Shown piece by piece: positions 43,528 to 51,602 of a DNA stretch of 64,000 bases. The stretch comes from CAJQLB01 sp041392065 (GTDB taxonomy: Bacteria > Bacteroidota > Bacteroidia > Flavobacteriales > Flavobacteriaceae): contig JAWKMU010000004.1 of the NCBI GenBank assembly GCA_041392065.1, positions 310,001 through 374,000 of the forward strand, read 5' to 3'. Under the pieces are notes generated by a model. The model did not search any database, was not told the DNA's origin, and saw only the letters and a program-made list of their open reading frames with translations. The position numbers and the translations under genes are program-made. Each line of letters begins with the position of its first letter. Positions within the stretch are counted from its first letter, which is position 1.

Positions 43528-44616
43528 ATGATTACAAAACCAACCCTAATTTTGGACGAAGCCAAATGCAAAGCCAACATTGCATTTATGGCAAACAAAG
43601 CAAAAAAACACAACCTTGTACTGCGACCACATTTTAAAACACATCAATCGCTGGAAATTGGCAGATGGTTTAAAGAGCTTAGTATTACTAAAATAACAGT
43701 GTCTTCGTTAGATATGGCTACCTATTTTGCTGAAGAATGGAACGATATTACTGTAGCTTTTCCTGTAAATATTTTAGAGATAGATACCATAAACCGTTTG
43801 GCTGAAAACATCACCTTGAATGTTTTGGTTGAATCTATAGCGACTGCTCAGTTTTTAATGAAACACTTAAAATATTCAGTTAATTTTTTAATTAAACTGA
43901 ATATTGGCAATGGCAGAACAGGTTTACTGCCAAACAACACAGAAACCATTGATACTATTCTTGAAGCTACCAAACATTATGGCAAGCTACATTTTATAGG
44001 CTTTCTGGGTCATGCTGGACAAACCTATAAATGTCGAAGCAAAGCTGAAATACAACAAGTACACGACCAAGCAAAAGCAACTATTGTAAGTGTGAAGAAC
44101 AAATACAAATCACAATTTCCTGAACTTATTGCCTCTTATGGAGACACACCAAGTTGTAGTGTGGCTGAAAATTTTGAAGACCTAGACGAACTACGACCTG
44201 GAAACTTTGTTTTTTATGATGTAATGCAAGTGCAAATTGGAGACTGCAGCTATAACGATATTGCAGTGGCTATGGCTTGCCCTATTGTATCAATACATAA
44301 AGACAGAAACGAACTGGTAATTTACGGTGGAGGCATACATTTTTCTAAAGATAGGATTGAACACCAAGGCAAAACCATTTTTGGTGTAGTGGCTAAAAAA
44401 ACTAATAATGGCTGGAATGACCAAATCCCAAACATGTATGTTAAAGCCTTATCACAAGAACATGGTGTAGTGGTTGTACCACCAACTTTAATTAATGACT
44501 ATACCATTGGTGACCTGATTTATGTATTGCCAATACACTCTTGTATGACTGCCGATTTGATGAAGCGTTATAAAACGCTAGATGGAAACGATATTACCAT
44601 GATGGTAAACCATTAA
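43528..44616 (+). CDS. D-threonine aldolase/D-serine dehydratase-like PLP enzyme
   Basis: A 362-residue fold-type III (alanine racemase-like) PLP enzyme. The Schiff-base lysine is in RPHFKTHQS near residue 39, a conserved substrate segment is GFLGHAGQTY, and the phosphate-binding or active-site region includes YGDTPSCS and VIYGGGIHFSKD. The pair H-x-C in LPIHSCMTADL near the C-terminus corresponds to the metal ligands of the DSD1 family. It probably cleaves or dehydrates a D-beta-hydroxy amino acid. The gene is divergent from the SprT-like gene, and an earlier in-frame start inside that gene is rejected. Confidence 0.85.
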   Translation: MITKPTLILDEAKCKANIAFMANKAKKHNLVLRPHFKTHQSLEIGRWFKELSITKITVSSLDMATYFAEEWNDITVAFPVNILEIDTINRLAENITLNVLVESIATAQFLMKHLKYSVNFLIKLNIGNGRTGLLPNNTETIDTILEATKHYGKLHFIGFLGHAGQTYKCRSKAEIQQVHDQAKATIVSVKNKYKSQFPELIASYGDTPSCSVAENFEDLDELRPGNFVFYDVMQVQIGDCSYNDIAVAMACPIVSIHKDRNELVIYGGGIHFSKDRIEHQGKTIFGVVAKKTNNGWNDQIPNMYVKALSQEHGVVVVPPTLINDYTIGDLIYVLPIHSCMTADLMKRYKTLDGNDITMMVNH

Positions 44617-44785
44617 CGATACTTAGAACTACGTATTGATTTTATGCTTAAAAAAGGCTAACTTCGCTTTTGGACGATATCATTCATAAACGTGTTGACA
44701 ATTCTTGAAAGGTCAATCAATTTTACTTTAAATTAAACCTTAAGTAAACTTTTAAGTCTTAAAAAAAACTTCAACCTATTTAATT

Positions 44786-45958
44786 ATGATTAAGCCAACT
44801 TTTAATCTTTTTATATTAATTCTAACTTTTGGATTAGTTTCTTGTAGTAATGATGTAAACTACAATCCGATTGAAAATAATATTATTAATATTCCAGATG
44901 AACCATTCAATTATGTAAATTTAAGTTTACCAAGTCATTTTACTAATGATGTGCCTGGACAACCTTTGCCAACATCTATTAATGGGTTAGATAATACACC
45001 AAATGATAACCCAATAACCAATGAAGGTGCTACCTTAGGTCGAGTACTTTTTTATGATAAAAGCTTAAGTGCTAATGGAACAATAGCTTGTGCATCCTGT
45101 CATAAACAGGACAAAGGTTTTTCAGATAATGCTATACTGAGCATTGGCTTTAATGGTGGACTTACAGGACGTCATTCAATGACTTTAATAAATTCAAGAT
45201 ATTATCAAAGAGGTCGTTTTTTTTGGGACGAACGAGCAAGTACTTTAGAAGAGCAAGTCCTTCAACCTTTTCAAGACCCAGTAGAAATGGGAATGACTTT
45301 AGAGCAAGTAGTAAGTGCAGTACAAGAACAGGATTTTTATCCTGAATTATTTGAAGATGCATTTGGCTCTCAAGACATTAATAGCGATAGAATTTCAAAA
45401 GCACTATCTCAATTCGTAAGGAGTATTGTAAGTTATTCTAGTAAATATGATGAAGGAAGAGCTTTGTCTACTTCACCTGGAGCAAATTTTCCAAACTTTA
45501 CAGATGAAGAAAATTTAGGTAAAAATTTATTTTTTCAAACTATTCCAAATGGTGGCGGAGCTTGTTTTGGTTGTCATACAACAGAAGCATTTGTTAGTGC
45601 GAATCCAGGTCCACAAAACAATGGACTTGATTTAGCAACAACAGATTTAGGTGCAGGTGCTGTTTTTAATAACCCTATTTTTGAGGGTCGTTTTAAAACC
45701 TCAACTCTTCGAAATATTGAGCTTACAGCACCTTATATGCATGATGGTAGATTTGCAACATTAGAAGAAGTTGTGGAGCACTACAACAGTGGAATAAAAG
45801 CTCATCCTACATTATCACCAGCATTGACAGATGACAATGGAAATCCTGTTCAACTGAATTTTACAGATACTGAAAAAGCTGCTTTAGTAGCATTCCTAAA
45901 GACATTGACAGATAATAGTATAAGTACTGAAGAAAAATGGAGTAATCCCTTTGAGTAA
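44786..45958 (+). CDS. Dihaem cytochrome c peroxidase/MauG-like lipoprotein
   Basis: A 390-residue exported protein. The N-terminus ends in a lipobox (FGLVSC at residue 20), so it is probably a lipoprotein. Two c-type haem motifs are present: CASCH at 102-106 and CFGCH at 260-264. Other family blocks are LGRVLFYDKSLSANG, FFWDERASTLEEQ, and the C-terminal APYMHDGRFATLEEVVEHYN. The protein would reduce hydrogen peroxide or oxidise a protein partner in the periplasm. It appears monocistronic; the 170-bp upstream gap holds the inverted repeat TTGAC/GTCAA but no exact promoter. Confidence 0.9.
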   Translation: MIKPTFNLFILILTFGLVSCSNDVNYNPIENNIINIPDEPFNYVNLSLPSHFTNDVPGQPLPTSINGLDNTPNDNPITNEGATLGRVLFYDKSLSANGTIACASCHKQDKGFSDNAILSIGFNGGLTGRHSMTLINSRYYQRGRFFWDERASTLEEQVLQPFQDPVEMGMTLEQVVSAVQEQDFYPELFEDAFGSQDINSDRISKALSQFVRSIVSYSSKYDEGRALSTSPGANFPNFTDEENLGKNLFFQTIPNGGGACFGCHTTEAFVSANPGPQNNGLDLATTDLGAGAVFNNPIFEGRFKTSTLRNIELTAPYMHDGRFATLEEVVEHYNSGIKAHPTLSPALTDDNGNPVQLNFTDTEKAALVAFLKTLTDNSISTEEKWSNPFE

Positions 45959-46104
45959 AACTGGTTATAACAACTCATAAAGAATATTGGTTTAAGTGCT
46001 TAAACAAAAGAAAATTAATAAATTAATGTTATTGTTAAACCGAAAAGTTAGTGCTTAAAATTCGCTATTTTTGATATACAAAACCAAAAGTGAAACTCTC
46101 AAAA

Positions 46105-46791
46105 TCAAGGTGTCGTACTGGATACTTGCAACAATTTTCCGTTATAAAATTTATGTCCTGTTAAAGCAAAGTCATAAATATAGTTTGCCATTTCTAAAGC
46201 TGTAGTTGGAGCTTTATAACCAGGAAAAGCTTCAGCCAACATTTCGGTTTGTACAGCACCTAAGGCTAAGACATTAAAGCTAATGCCTTGCTCTTTATGC
46301 TCTTCGGCTAACAATTCGGTTAAGGTAATCACAGCACCTTTACTAGAGCTATATGCTGCCAAACCTGGAAACTTCATACTACCTTGTACGCCTCCCATTG
46401 AGCTTATGGTTACTACATGAGCATCGTTGTTTAAAAAAGGTAACACAACCCTAATCATTTCTGACACTCCAAATACATTGGTTTTGTAAACCGTTTCAAA
46501 GTCTTGCATTGTGGTTTCGGCAAAGGGCTTATTGAGTAAGGTTCCTGCGTTATTAACCAGGATATCTACTTTGCCTTTCCAGTTGTCCTTTACAAAAGTG
46601 GCGACTTTGTTGTAGTCTTCAGTTTTACTTAAATCGAAAGCCAAAGAGGTAATATTATCAAAATGCAAATTGTTTACTGGCTGTGCATTTCTAGACAATG
46701 CCAACACATTATGTCCTGCGTTAGCAAATAAATGCACAAGTTCAAAGCCAATGCCTCTACTTGTTCCAGTAATAATAACGTTTTTACTCAT
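46105..46791 (-). CDS. Short-chain dehydrogenase/reductase
   Basis: A 228-residue classical SDR. The cofactor loop is TGTSRGIGFEL at residues 8-18, the structural motif is NNAGT, and the catalytic Ser and Tyr-x3-Lys are in ISSMGG and YSSSKGA. It is an NAD(P)H-dependent oxidoreductase of unknown substrate. It overlaps the M28 peptidase gene by 8 nt and is the second gene of a two-gene operon. Confidence 0.9.
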   Translation of the reverse strand: MSKNVIITGTSRGIGFELVHLFANAGHNVLALSRNAQPVNNLHFDNITSLAFDLSKTEDYNKVATFVKDNWKGKVDILVNNAGTLLNKPFAETTMQDFETVYKTNVFGVSEMIRVVLPFLNNDAHVVTISSMGGVQGSMKFPGLAAYSSSKGAVITLTELLAEEHKEQGISFNVLALGAVQTEMLAEAFPGYKAPTTALEMANYIYDFALTGHKFYNGKLLQVSSTTP

Positions 46792-47734
46792 TCATTTTAA
46801 TTTCTTGTGCTGGCGCATTAATTACACCTTCCAAAGCTGGAGCTAAATTATTAATAGTACTTGCCATGTGGTTGTAATCCATTTTATCGGCTTCGTCATC
46901 GACATGGTGATAGAAATCAAAATTGGTTAAATCACATGACGAAATAGTTTGCGCAGCCACTTTAAACTGCTCGTAAAATGGATAGTTATCTGAACGCTTA
47001 AACAAATTGAATTTTGCTGCTTCATCAGATTTCCCAACTAATTTATATTCAGCATATTTATTTAATACTTCAGCCATGTTAGACAAATCGTAACCTGTTG
47101 CAAACACTTGGTAATCTCTATCAGGAAACGGAACTCCCATCATCTCGAAGTTAATCATGGTATACAAATTGACGTTTTCGTTTTTCATACGTTCTGCCAA
47201 ATGCTTAGAGCCTAACAAGCCCATTTCTTCAGCAGAAAATAAGGCAAACACAATAGTTCTTTTATTGTTTTTTGCAGCACCAAAATATTTAGCCATAGCC
47301 AAAACGGTTGCAGTTCCTGTAGCATTATCGTTGGCACCATTGCCAATGCTATCGTTTTCAACTGGTCTTGTTCGTAAACCAATATGGTCGTAGTGAGCAC
47401 CAATAAGCACGACCTCGTTTTTAAGTTCAGGGTCTGTGCCTTCTAAATAACCAACTACGTTGTAAGCATCCATTTCTCTTGCAACAAAATGGTCTCTGTA
47501 AGTGTCATAGTAAGGCTTTACACCAAACGATTCCAATTGTTTTTCTATGTAAGTTGCTGCTTCGGCAATGCCTTCGCTTCCTGTATCACGTCCTTTTATA
47601 TCGTCTGAAGCTAAAAACGAAACGGTTGCACTCACCTCATCGCTTGAAATTGTTACTCTTTCTAATGTTTCTTTTTCCTGACCTTTACAACTTAATGCGA
47701 CTAAAACAGCTAATGCTAATACTATTTTTTTCAT
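46784..47734 (-). CDS. M28 family zinc peptidase (lipoprotein)
   Basis: A 316-residue exported aminopeptidase-like protein with a lipobox (LVALSC near residue 16). The M28 zinc ligands can be seen in GAHYDHIG, GANDNATG (Asp bridging both metals), SAEEMGLLG, and the final His in FYHHVDDEADK. It probably removes N-terminal residues from peptides in the periplasm or at the outer membrane. It is followed, with an 8-nt overlap, by an SDR gene. Confidence 0.88.
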   Translation of the reverse strand: MKKIVLALAVLVALSCKGQEKETLERVTISSDEVSATVSFLASDDIKGRDTGSEGIAEAATYIEKQLESFGVKPYYDTYRDHFVAREMDAYNVVGYLEGTDPELKNEVVLIGAHYDHIGLRTRPVENDSIGNGANDNATGTATVLAMAKYFGAAKNNKRTIVFALFSAEEMGLLGSKHLAERMKNENVNLYTMINFEMMGVPFPDRDYQVFATGYDLSNMAEVLNKYAEYKLVGKSDEAAKFNLFKRSDNYPFYEQFKVAAQTISSCDLTNFDFYHHVDDEADKMDYNHMASTINNLAPALEGVINAPAQEIKMNE

Positions 47735-47880
47735 GATGTTTTTTAATTTGTTGCTAAAGATAAAAAAATTGAAAGGTATGGAGTTACTTTTTTCACCTTA
47801 GTTTAATATTGTTTAAGTTGTTGAATGGTTAAGCATAATTCGCTTAAAATGATTACATTGTAAGAAGCAAATTTAAGTTT

Positions 47881-48654
47881 ATGTCTTCAAGCAATCCTTC
47901 AGCATATATAATGGTTATAGAAACTAGCGATTTTTTGCACAGGCTTGAAGCCAATCAGTTTAATTTGTTTACACAAAAGCTTCACAATGGTATTTTTAAC
48001 CTTCTCGAAAAATTTAAAGGAACTGTTTTAAAACACAATGACAATACGTATGAAGTCACTTTTGACACAGTGACCAATGCTGTATTATGCGGCTTAAAAC
48101 TGAAAGCTAATTTTAAGTACATTACACCTAAGTTTGATAAATCTATTAGAGATTTAAAACTGGGAATTGCTGAAGGGAAGTCGAACAAAGCTAAACTATT
48201 AGCAACCAGAATGTGCGAAATAGTTGTAAAAGATAAATTTGTGATTTCTCAGGCTGTAAAAAAAGCTTACGAAAAGGAAAACAGAAATAATTTTATTAAT
48301 AGAGATGATATTAAAATATTAAAATCAAGCGAGGAACAATTTTTGACCAAGTTGATGAATCATGTTGAAATTATTTGGGATAATGCTGACTTTAATGTTT
48401 CTAATTTCAGCAAACATCTCGGATTAAGCACATCGCAATTTTATAGAAAACTTAAAAGCCTGACTGGAAAATCACCTTCTACATTTTTAAGAGATTTTAG
48501 GTAAAAACGAGCCATGTTAATGCTGCATTACAAAAAAGGCAACATTACTCAAATAGCAGAAAAATCTAGATTTAACAGCTTAACTTATTTTTCAAAATGC
48601 TTTAAAGATGCTTTTCAGATTTTACCATCGAAATACCTACAACAACACGCATAA
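47881..48654 (+). pseudogene. AraC-family regulator interrupted by an in-frame TAA
   Basis: The frame encodes 207 residues ending inside the HTH_18 domain (STSQFYRKLKSLTGKSPSTFL, then RDFR). TAA at 48502-48504 stops it. Reading on in the same frame gives KRAMLMLHYKKGN, AEKSRFNSLTYFSKCF and PSKYLQQHA before TAA at 48652, exactly the missing second half of the domain. A one-base change from TTA (Leu, expected in family sequences) to TAA explains it. The N-terminal 150 residues resemble a degenerate cyclase-like sensory region found in flavobacterial AraC proteins. The second helix-turn-helix is lost, so DNA binding is doubtful. Confidence 0.8.
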
Positions 48655-48690
48655 AAAATCCTATTCCAACTTAATGAAATAGGATTTTGG
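48653..48690. terminator. Hairpin terminator between the AraC pseudogene and the leftward operon
   Basis: An 11-base perfect stem AAAATCCTATT (48655-48665) pairs with 48678-48688. The leftward direction has the longer U run. It ends the ELWxSDGT operon and may also serve the AraC pseudogene. Confidence 0.75.
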
Positions 48691-48713
48691 AGATTTGGGC
48701 TAACTAAACTAAA

Positions 48714-48815
48714 TCATCCTACCCAACAATAGAGTCCGTAACTAATCAATGCGTAGAAAGCCAACAAAAACAGCTCTAATTTATATTTCTCAAACTTATC
48801 TGAAATTTTATCCAT
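48714..48815 (-). CDS. 33-residue single-span membrane peptide
   Basis: The frame starts MDKISDKFEKYKLELFLLAF and ends YGLYCWVG. A charged N-terminal helix is followed by one hydrophobic segment. The ATG overlaps the end of the cadherin-like lipoprotein gene by 8 nt, which suggests coupled translation, and a terminator follows at once. No family is recognised. It could be chance coding, but spacing and terminator favour a real gene. Confidence 0.45.
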   Translation of the reverse strand: MDKISDKFEKYKLELFLLAFYALISYGLYCWVG

Positions 48816-49194
48816 TTTCTTGTACATCAAGTATATTAATAGTAAGTGTTGCCTGAGCAGTTAGTGTACCATCTGTAACTTCTAAAACAACTGTAATGAT
48901 CGTGTTTTGTTCATAATCAAAAGCACTTGCGTTGGCTACAAACAAGTCGCCAGTAGTTTCACTAATCATAACACTATTTGCTGGTGTTTGCGATACTATG
49001 GAGTAGGTTAGTTCATGCTCTGTATTAGAATCTGTTGCCAATATAGTGGTTAGTAAATCTGATGTAAGGTTTTCGCTAACATTCAACACTGCATCATCCA
49101 ATGTTAAGGTATGGCTTGTACTATCATCGTCTTTGCTACATGATGTAATTGTTACTACTAAAAGCAACATCACTAAGGTTTTAATTGTGTTCAT
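48808..49194 (-). CDS. Cadherin-like lipoprotein
   Basis: A 128-residue lipoprotein: the signal MNTIKTLVMLLLVVTITSC has a lipobox ending at Cys19, followed by SKDDDS, the acidic pattern that favours surface export of Bacteroidota lipoproteins. The remaining 95 residues form one cadherin-like beta-sandwich: LTYSIVSQ, FDYEQNTIITVVLEVTDG and TLTINILDV are the usual strands and the DYEQ Ca2+-type motif. It lies 28 nt after the ELWxSDGT gene, and the two share the sequence CTATTTATTATG at their start codons. A role at the cell surface, perhaps as a partner of the larger protein, is inferred. Confidence 0.8.
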   Translation of the reverse strand: MNTIKTLVMLLLVVTITSCSKDDDSTSHTLTLDDAVLNVSENLTSDLLTTILATDSNTEHELTYSIVSQTPANSVMISETTGDLFVANASAFDYEQNTIITVVLEVTDGTLTAQATLTINILDVQENG

Positions 49195-49222
49195 AATAAA
49201 TAGATTTGGGTTATTATTATTT

Positions 49223-50830
49223 TTATTGTTTGATTATTTTTTTGGTGGTTTCGCCCTGGTCTGTTTTAATATTTACGAAATAAATGCCTGAGGTTAAATC
49301 TTCAATATTGTAGGATGTATGACTTTGATGAAAAGTTTTAACCTTTTTCCCTTGAACATCATAAATAGTCACCTTGCTTATTGGTTGATTGGTTTCTATT
49401 GAAAACAGATTTGATGTTGGGTTTGGGTACATTGCAATACTGTTTTTAAATTCTATATCATTAGTAGACAACGTAGGATCGTAGTATTTAAATAGTTCAA
49501 TTCCTGTCGAGCCATTATCGGCTGAAAAAAAGAGATAATCATTCGCAACTACTAAATCTGTTGGATTGCTATCACCAGAAGTATTGATATCATCAACCAA
49601 GAGGGTTCCACCATTGGTGCCATCTGTTACCCAAAGTTCTATACCGTTGGTTCCATCATTAGCAGAAAAATAGAGTTTTCCATTATATTCTGAAAAGCCT
49701 TTTGGGTTACTGTCAGGATTGGCGCTATCTGTATTAATATTCTTTATCATATTTGTAGTTGAAGAAAATCCAGTAGATGACCATAACTCCATACCATTAT
49801 TACCATCATCTGCAGAAAAATAAAGCGTACCATTAAACACATGAAGGTTTGATGGATTACTACTATTCGCACCTGAAGCTATGTTTTTAACATTGAAAAC
49901 CGCTTCTAAAGTTGTCATCTTAAACAATTCAGTACCTAAAGTAGGATGTGTTGCTGTAAAACATAATAGATTATTAAGTACTGTTAGGTTTTCTGGATTG
50001 CTACCTGTTGCGCCCAAATATAAGTCCATAACCATTTGTGTGCCAGCAGTTGTACCATCAGTTACCCAAAGTTCTCTTCCGTTTACTCCATCATCAGCTG
50101 TAAAATAAAGTTTACCATTAAAAATCGTTAACGATTCAGGGTTAGAATCTGTAGGATTAATATTTAAAAGCAAATTCGTTCCAGAAGCTGTGCCATCTGA
50201 TGACCATAATTCTCTCCCATCAGCAGAAGAAGCACTAAAAAATAAATTTCCATTTAAAACAGTAAAATGATCTGGATTACTGCTGTTAAATCCGCTATAA
50301 ACATCTTTAAATACCTGTGTTCCAGATGTAGTACCATCAGTTACCCACAATTCCCTACCCTCAACTAGAGCATGAGCACTAAAAAAAAGTGAGTTATTAA
50401 ATGCAATAAATTTCTGGGGCACACCATCAGTGCTACTGTTAGTATTTAATACAGGTGAAATAATACTCCCATTATATTTATAGAGTTCATAGTCTGGATT
50501 ACTTCCAGCAATGGCATTAGCAGTGAAATAGATTTCATTTGTTTGCTCCCAAACATAAAAACCTTGTGGTCCACCATCTCTAAAGCCTGTTGCAAGATTT
50601 TGCACTAATATTCCTGAATCAGTTCCATCGCTTTTCCATAACTCAATACCTAAAGACGGTGTGTAAGCAGCAAAATATATTTCATCTTGATAGACTACTC
50701 TGTTGCTTAAGCCAGAAGCATATTGAGGAATTGAGCCACCTGAACCTGGGTTTAAATCAGCCACTAAACTAACTTGAGACTGTGTTAAAGTCAATGTCAT
50801 TACTGACATAATAAGTAATATTTTTTTCAT
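49223..50830 (-). CDS. ELWxSDGT-repeat surface protein with T9SS type A sorting domain
   Basis: A 535-residue exported protein. It has a signal peptide (MKKILLIMSVMTLTLTQSQ). About ten repeats of roughly 45 residues follow, each with variants of ELWVTDGTxxGT and LYFSADDG, which build a beta-propeller-like or solenoid structure (hyalin-type ELWxxDGT). The last 75 residues (AMYPNPTSNLFSIE, VQGKKVKTF, LTSGIYFVNI, TKKIIKQ) are a type A C-terminal sorting domain of the type IX secretion system. The protein should be secreted or attached to the surface through the PorU/PorV machinery encoded in this window. A perfect palindrome lies 56 bp upstream. Confidence 0.9.
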   Translation of the reverse strand: MKKILLIMSVMTLTLTQSQVSLVADLNPGSGGSIPQYASGLSNRVVYQDEIYFAAYTPSLGIELWKSDGTDSGILVQNLATGFRDGGPQGFYVWEQTNEIYFTANAIAGSNPDYELYKYNGSIISPVLNTNSSTDGVPQKFIAFNNSLFFSAHALVEGRELWVTDGTTSGTQVFKDVYSGFNSSNPDHFTVLNGNLFFSASSADGRELWSSDGTASGTNLLLNINPTDSNPESLTIFNGKLYFTADDGVNGRELWVTDGTTAGTQMVMDLYLGATGSNPENLTVLNNLLCFTATHPTLGTELFKMTTLEAVFNVKNIASGANSSNPSNLHVFNGTLYFSADDGNNGMELWSSTGFSSTTNMIKNINTDSANPDSNPKGFSEYNGKLYFSANDGTNGIELWVTDGTNGGTLLVDDINTSGDSNPTDLVVANDYLFFSADNGSTGIELFKYYDPTLSTNDIEFKNSIAMYPNPTSNLFSIETNQPISKVTIYDVQGKKVKTFHQSHTSYNIEDLTSGIYFVNIKTDQGETTKKIIKQ

Positions 50831-50885
50831 AATAAATAGGTTTTTAAGTTTAGGGTAAAGTTAAATTTGAGAGCAAAGTAATGTA

Positions 50886-50901
50886 CTACCCAAAAGGGTA
50901 G
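50886..50901. promoter_or_regulatory. Palindrome upstream of the ELWxSDGT operon (probable LuxR-type operator)
   Basis: CTACCCAAAAGGGTAG is a perfect 16-bp inverted repeat, 56-71 bp upstream of the ELWxSDGT start and next to a near-consensus -7 sequence TTACTTTG (50881-50874, minus). The identical core stands upstream of the kinase gene. Confidence 0.7.
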
Positions 50902-50934
50902 AATTGTGCTATTTATAAAGTTAATAAGTGAGTT

Positions 50935-51561
50935 TTATAGCAAATTTTCTCTATTTGCTTTTTGGACGGCTTCAATGTTTGAGTTAACCTGAAGCTTGAT
51001 GTAAATATTCTTTAGGTGGAACTTAATAGTGTTTTTACTAATAAAAAGTTGCTCTGCAATGCTGTCATAACTATTACCATCAGCCAATAAAGTCAAGACT
51101 TCCTTTTCACGTTTAGAAAGTTCTATCTTACTTGGTTGCTTCTGAAAAGAACTCACAACCATTTTGGCAATTTTAATACTCATTGGTGCTCCACCACTAA
51201 TCACTTCATTAAGTGCATCAACGATTTCGTTTGGCGATACATTTTTTGTTAAATAACCAGTTGCTCCAGCACATAAAGCATCGAAAACTACATTTGAATT
51301 TTCATTAACTGTAACCATTATAATATGACAGCTTGGAAGTGTTTTTTTAATGATTTTTGTGCCTTCTACTCCATTTATACCAGGTAAATCTATATCTACT
51401 AAGTAAATATTTGCATTGTCATTTTTGATTCGTTCTATTGCAGCTTCACAAGTGTCATAAGCATCAATAACATGAAAGTTATTAGTTTTATTTATAACTT
51501 CTGTAAATCCATCTCTTAACGGAATATTATCTTCAATAATAACAACTTTATAGTCTTTCAT
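50935..51561 (-). CDS. LuxR/NarL-family response regulator
   Basis: A 208-residue two-component response regulator. The receiver domain has acidic residues IIEDN at 8-12, the phosphoacceptor Asp56 in YLVDIDLPG, a conserved TVNEN switch, and Lys in YLTKNVSP. The C-terminal HTH (about 146-205) has SKREKEVLTLLADGNSYDSI and ISKNTIKFHLKNIYIKL. It follows the kinase gene by 41 nt and would be phosphorylated by it. As NarL/LuxR-type dimers bind inverted repeats, the two CTACCC-N4-GGGTAG sites flanking this gene pair are the natural targets; that link is inferred. Confidence 0.92.
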   Translation of the reverse strand: MKDYKVVIIEDNIPLRDGFTEVINKTNNFHVIDAYDTCEAAIERIKNDNANIYLVDIDLPGINGVEGTKIIKKTLPSCHIIMVTVNENSNVVFDALCAGATGYLTKNVSPNEIVDALNEVISGGAPMSIKIAKMVVSSFQKQPSKIELSKREKEVLTLLADGNSYDSIAEQLFISKNTIKFHLKNIYIKLQVNSNIEAVQKANRENLL

Positions 51562-51602
51562 TATTTACAAACCTAATCATTGTTTACTTAACCAAACCTA
51601 CC

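Noticed and set aside
44694..44715. TTGAC...GTCAA inverted repeat upstream of the dihaem peroxidase as an operator
   Set aside because: Arms of five bases with a 12-nt gap are expected by chance in AT-rich DNA, and there is no second copy or promoter alignment.
49500..50800. Regularly spaced similar segments considered as a CRISPR-like array
   Set aside because: They are degenerate coding repeats of the ELWxSDGT protein, about 45 codons apart and not identical.
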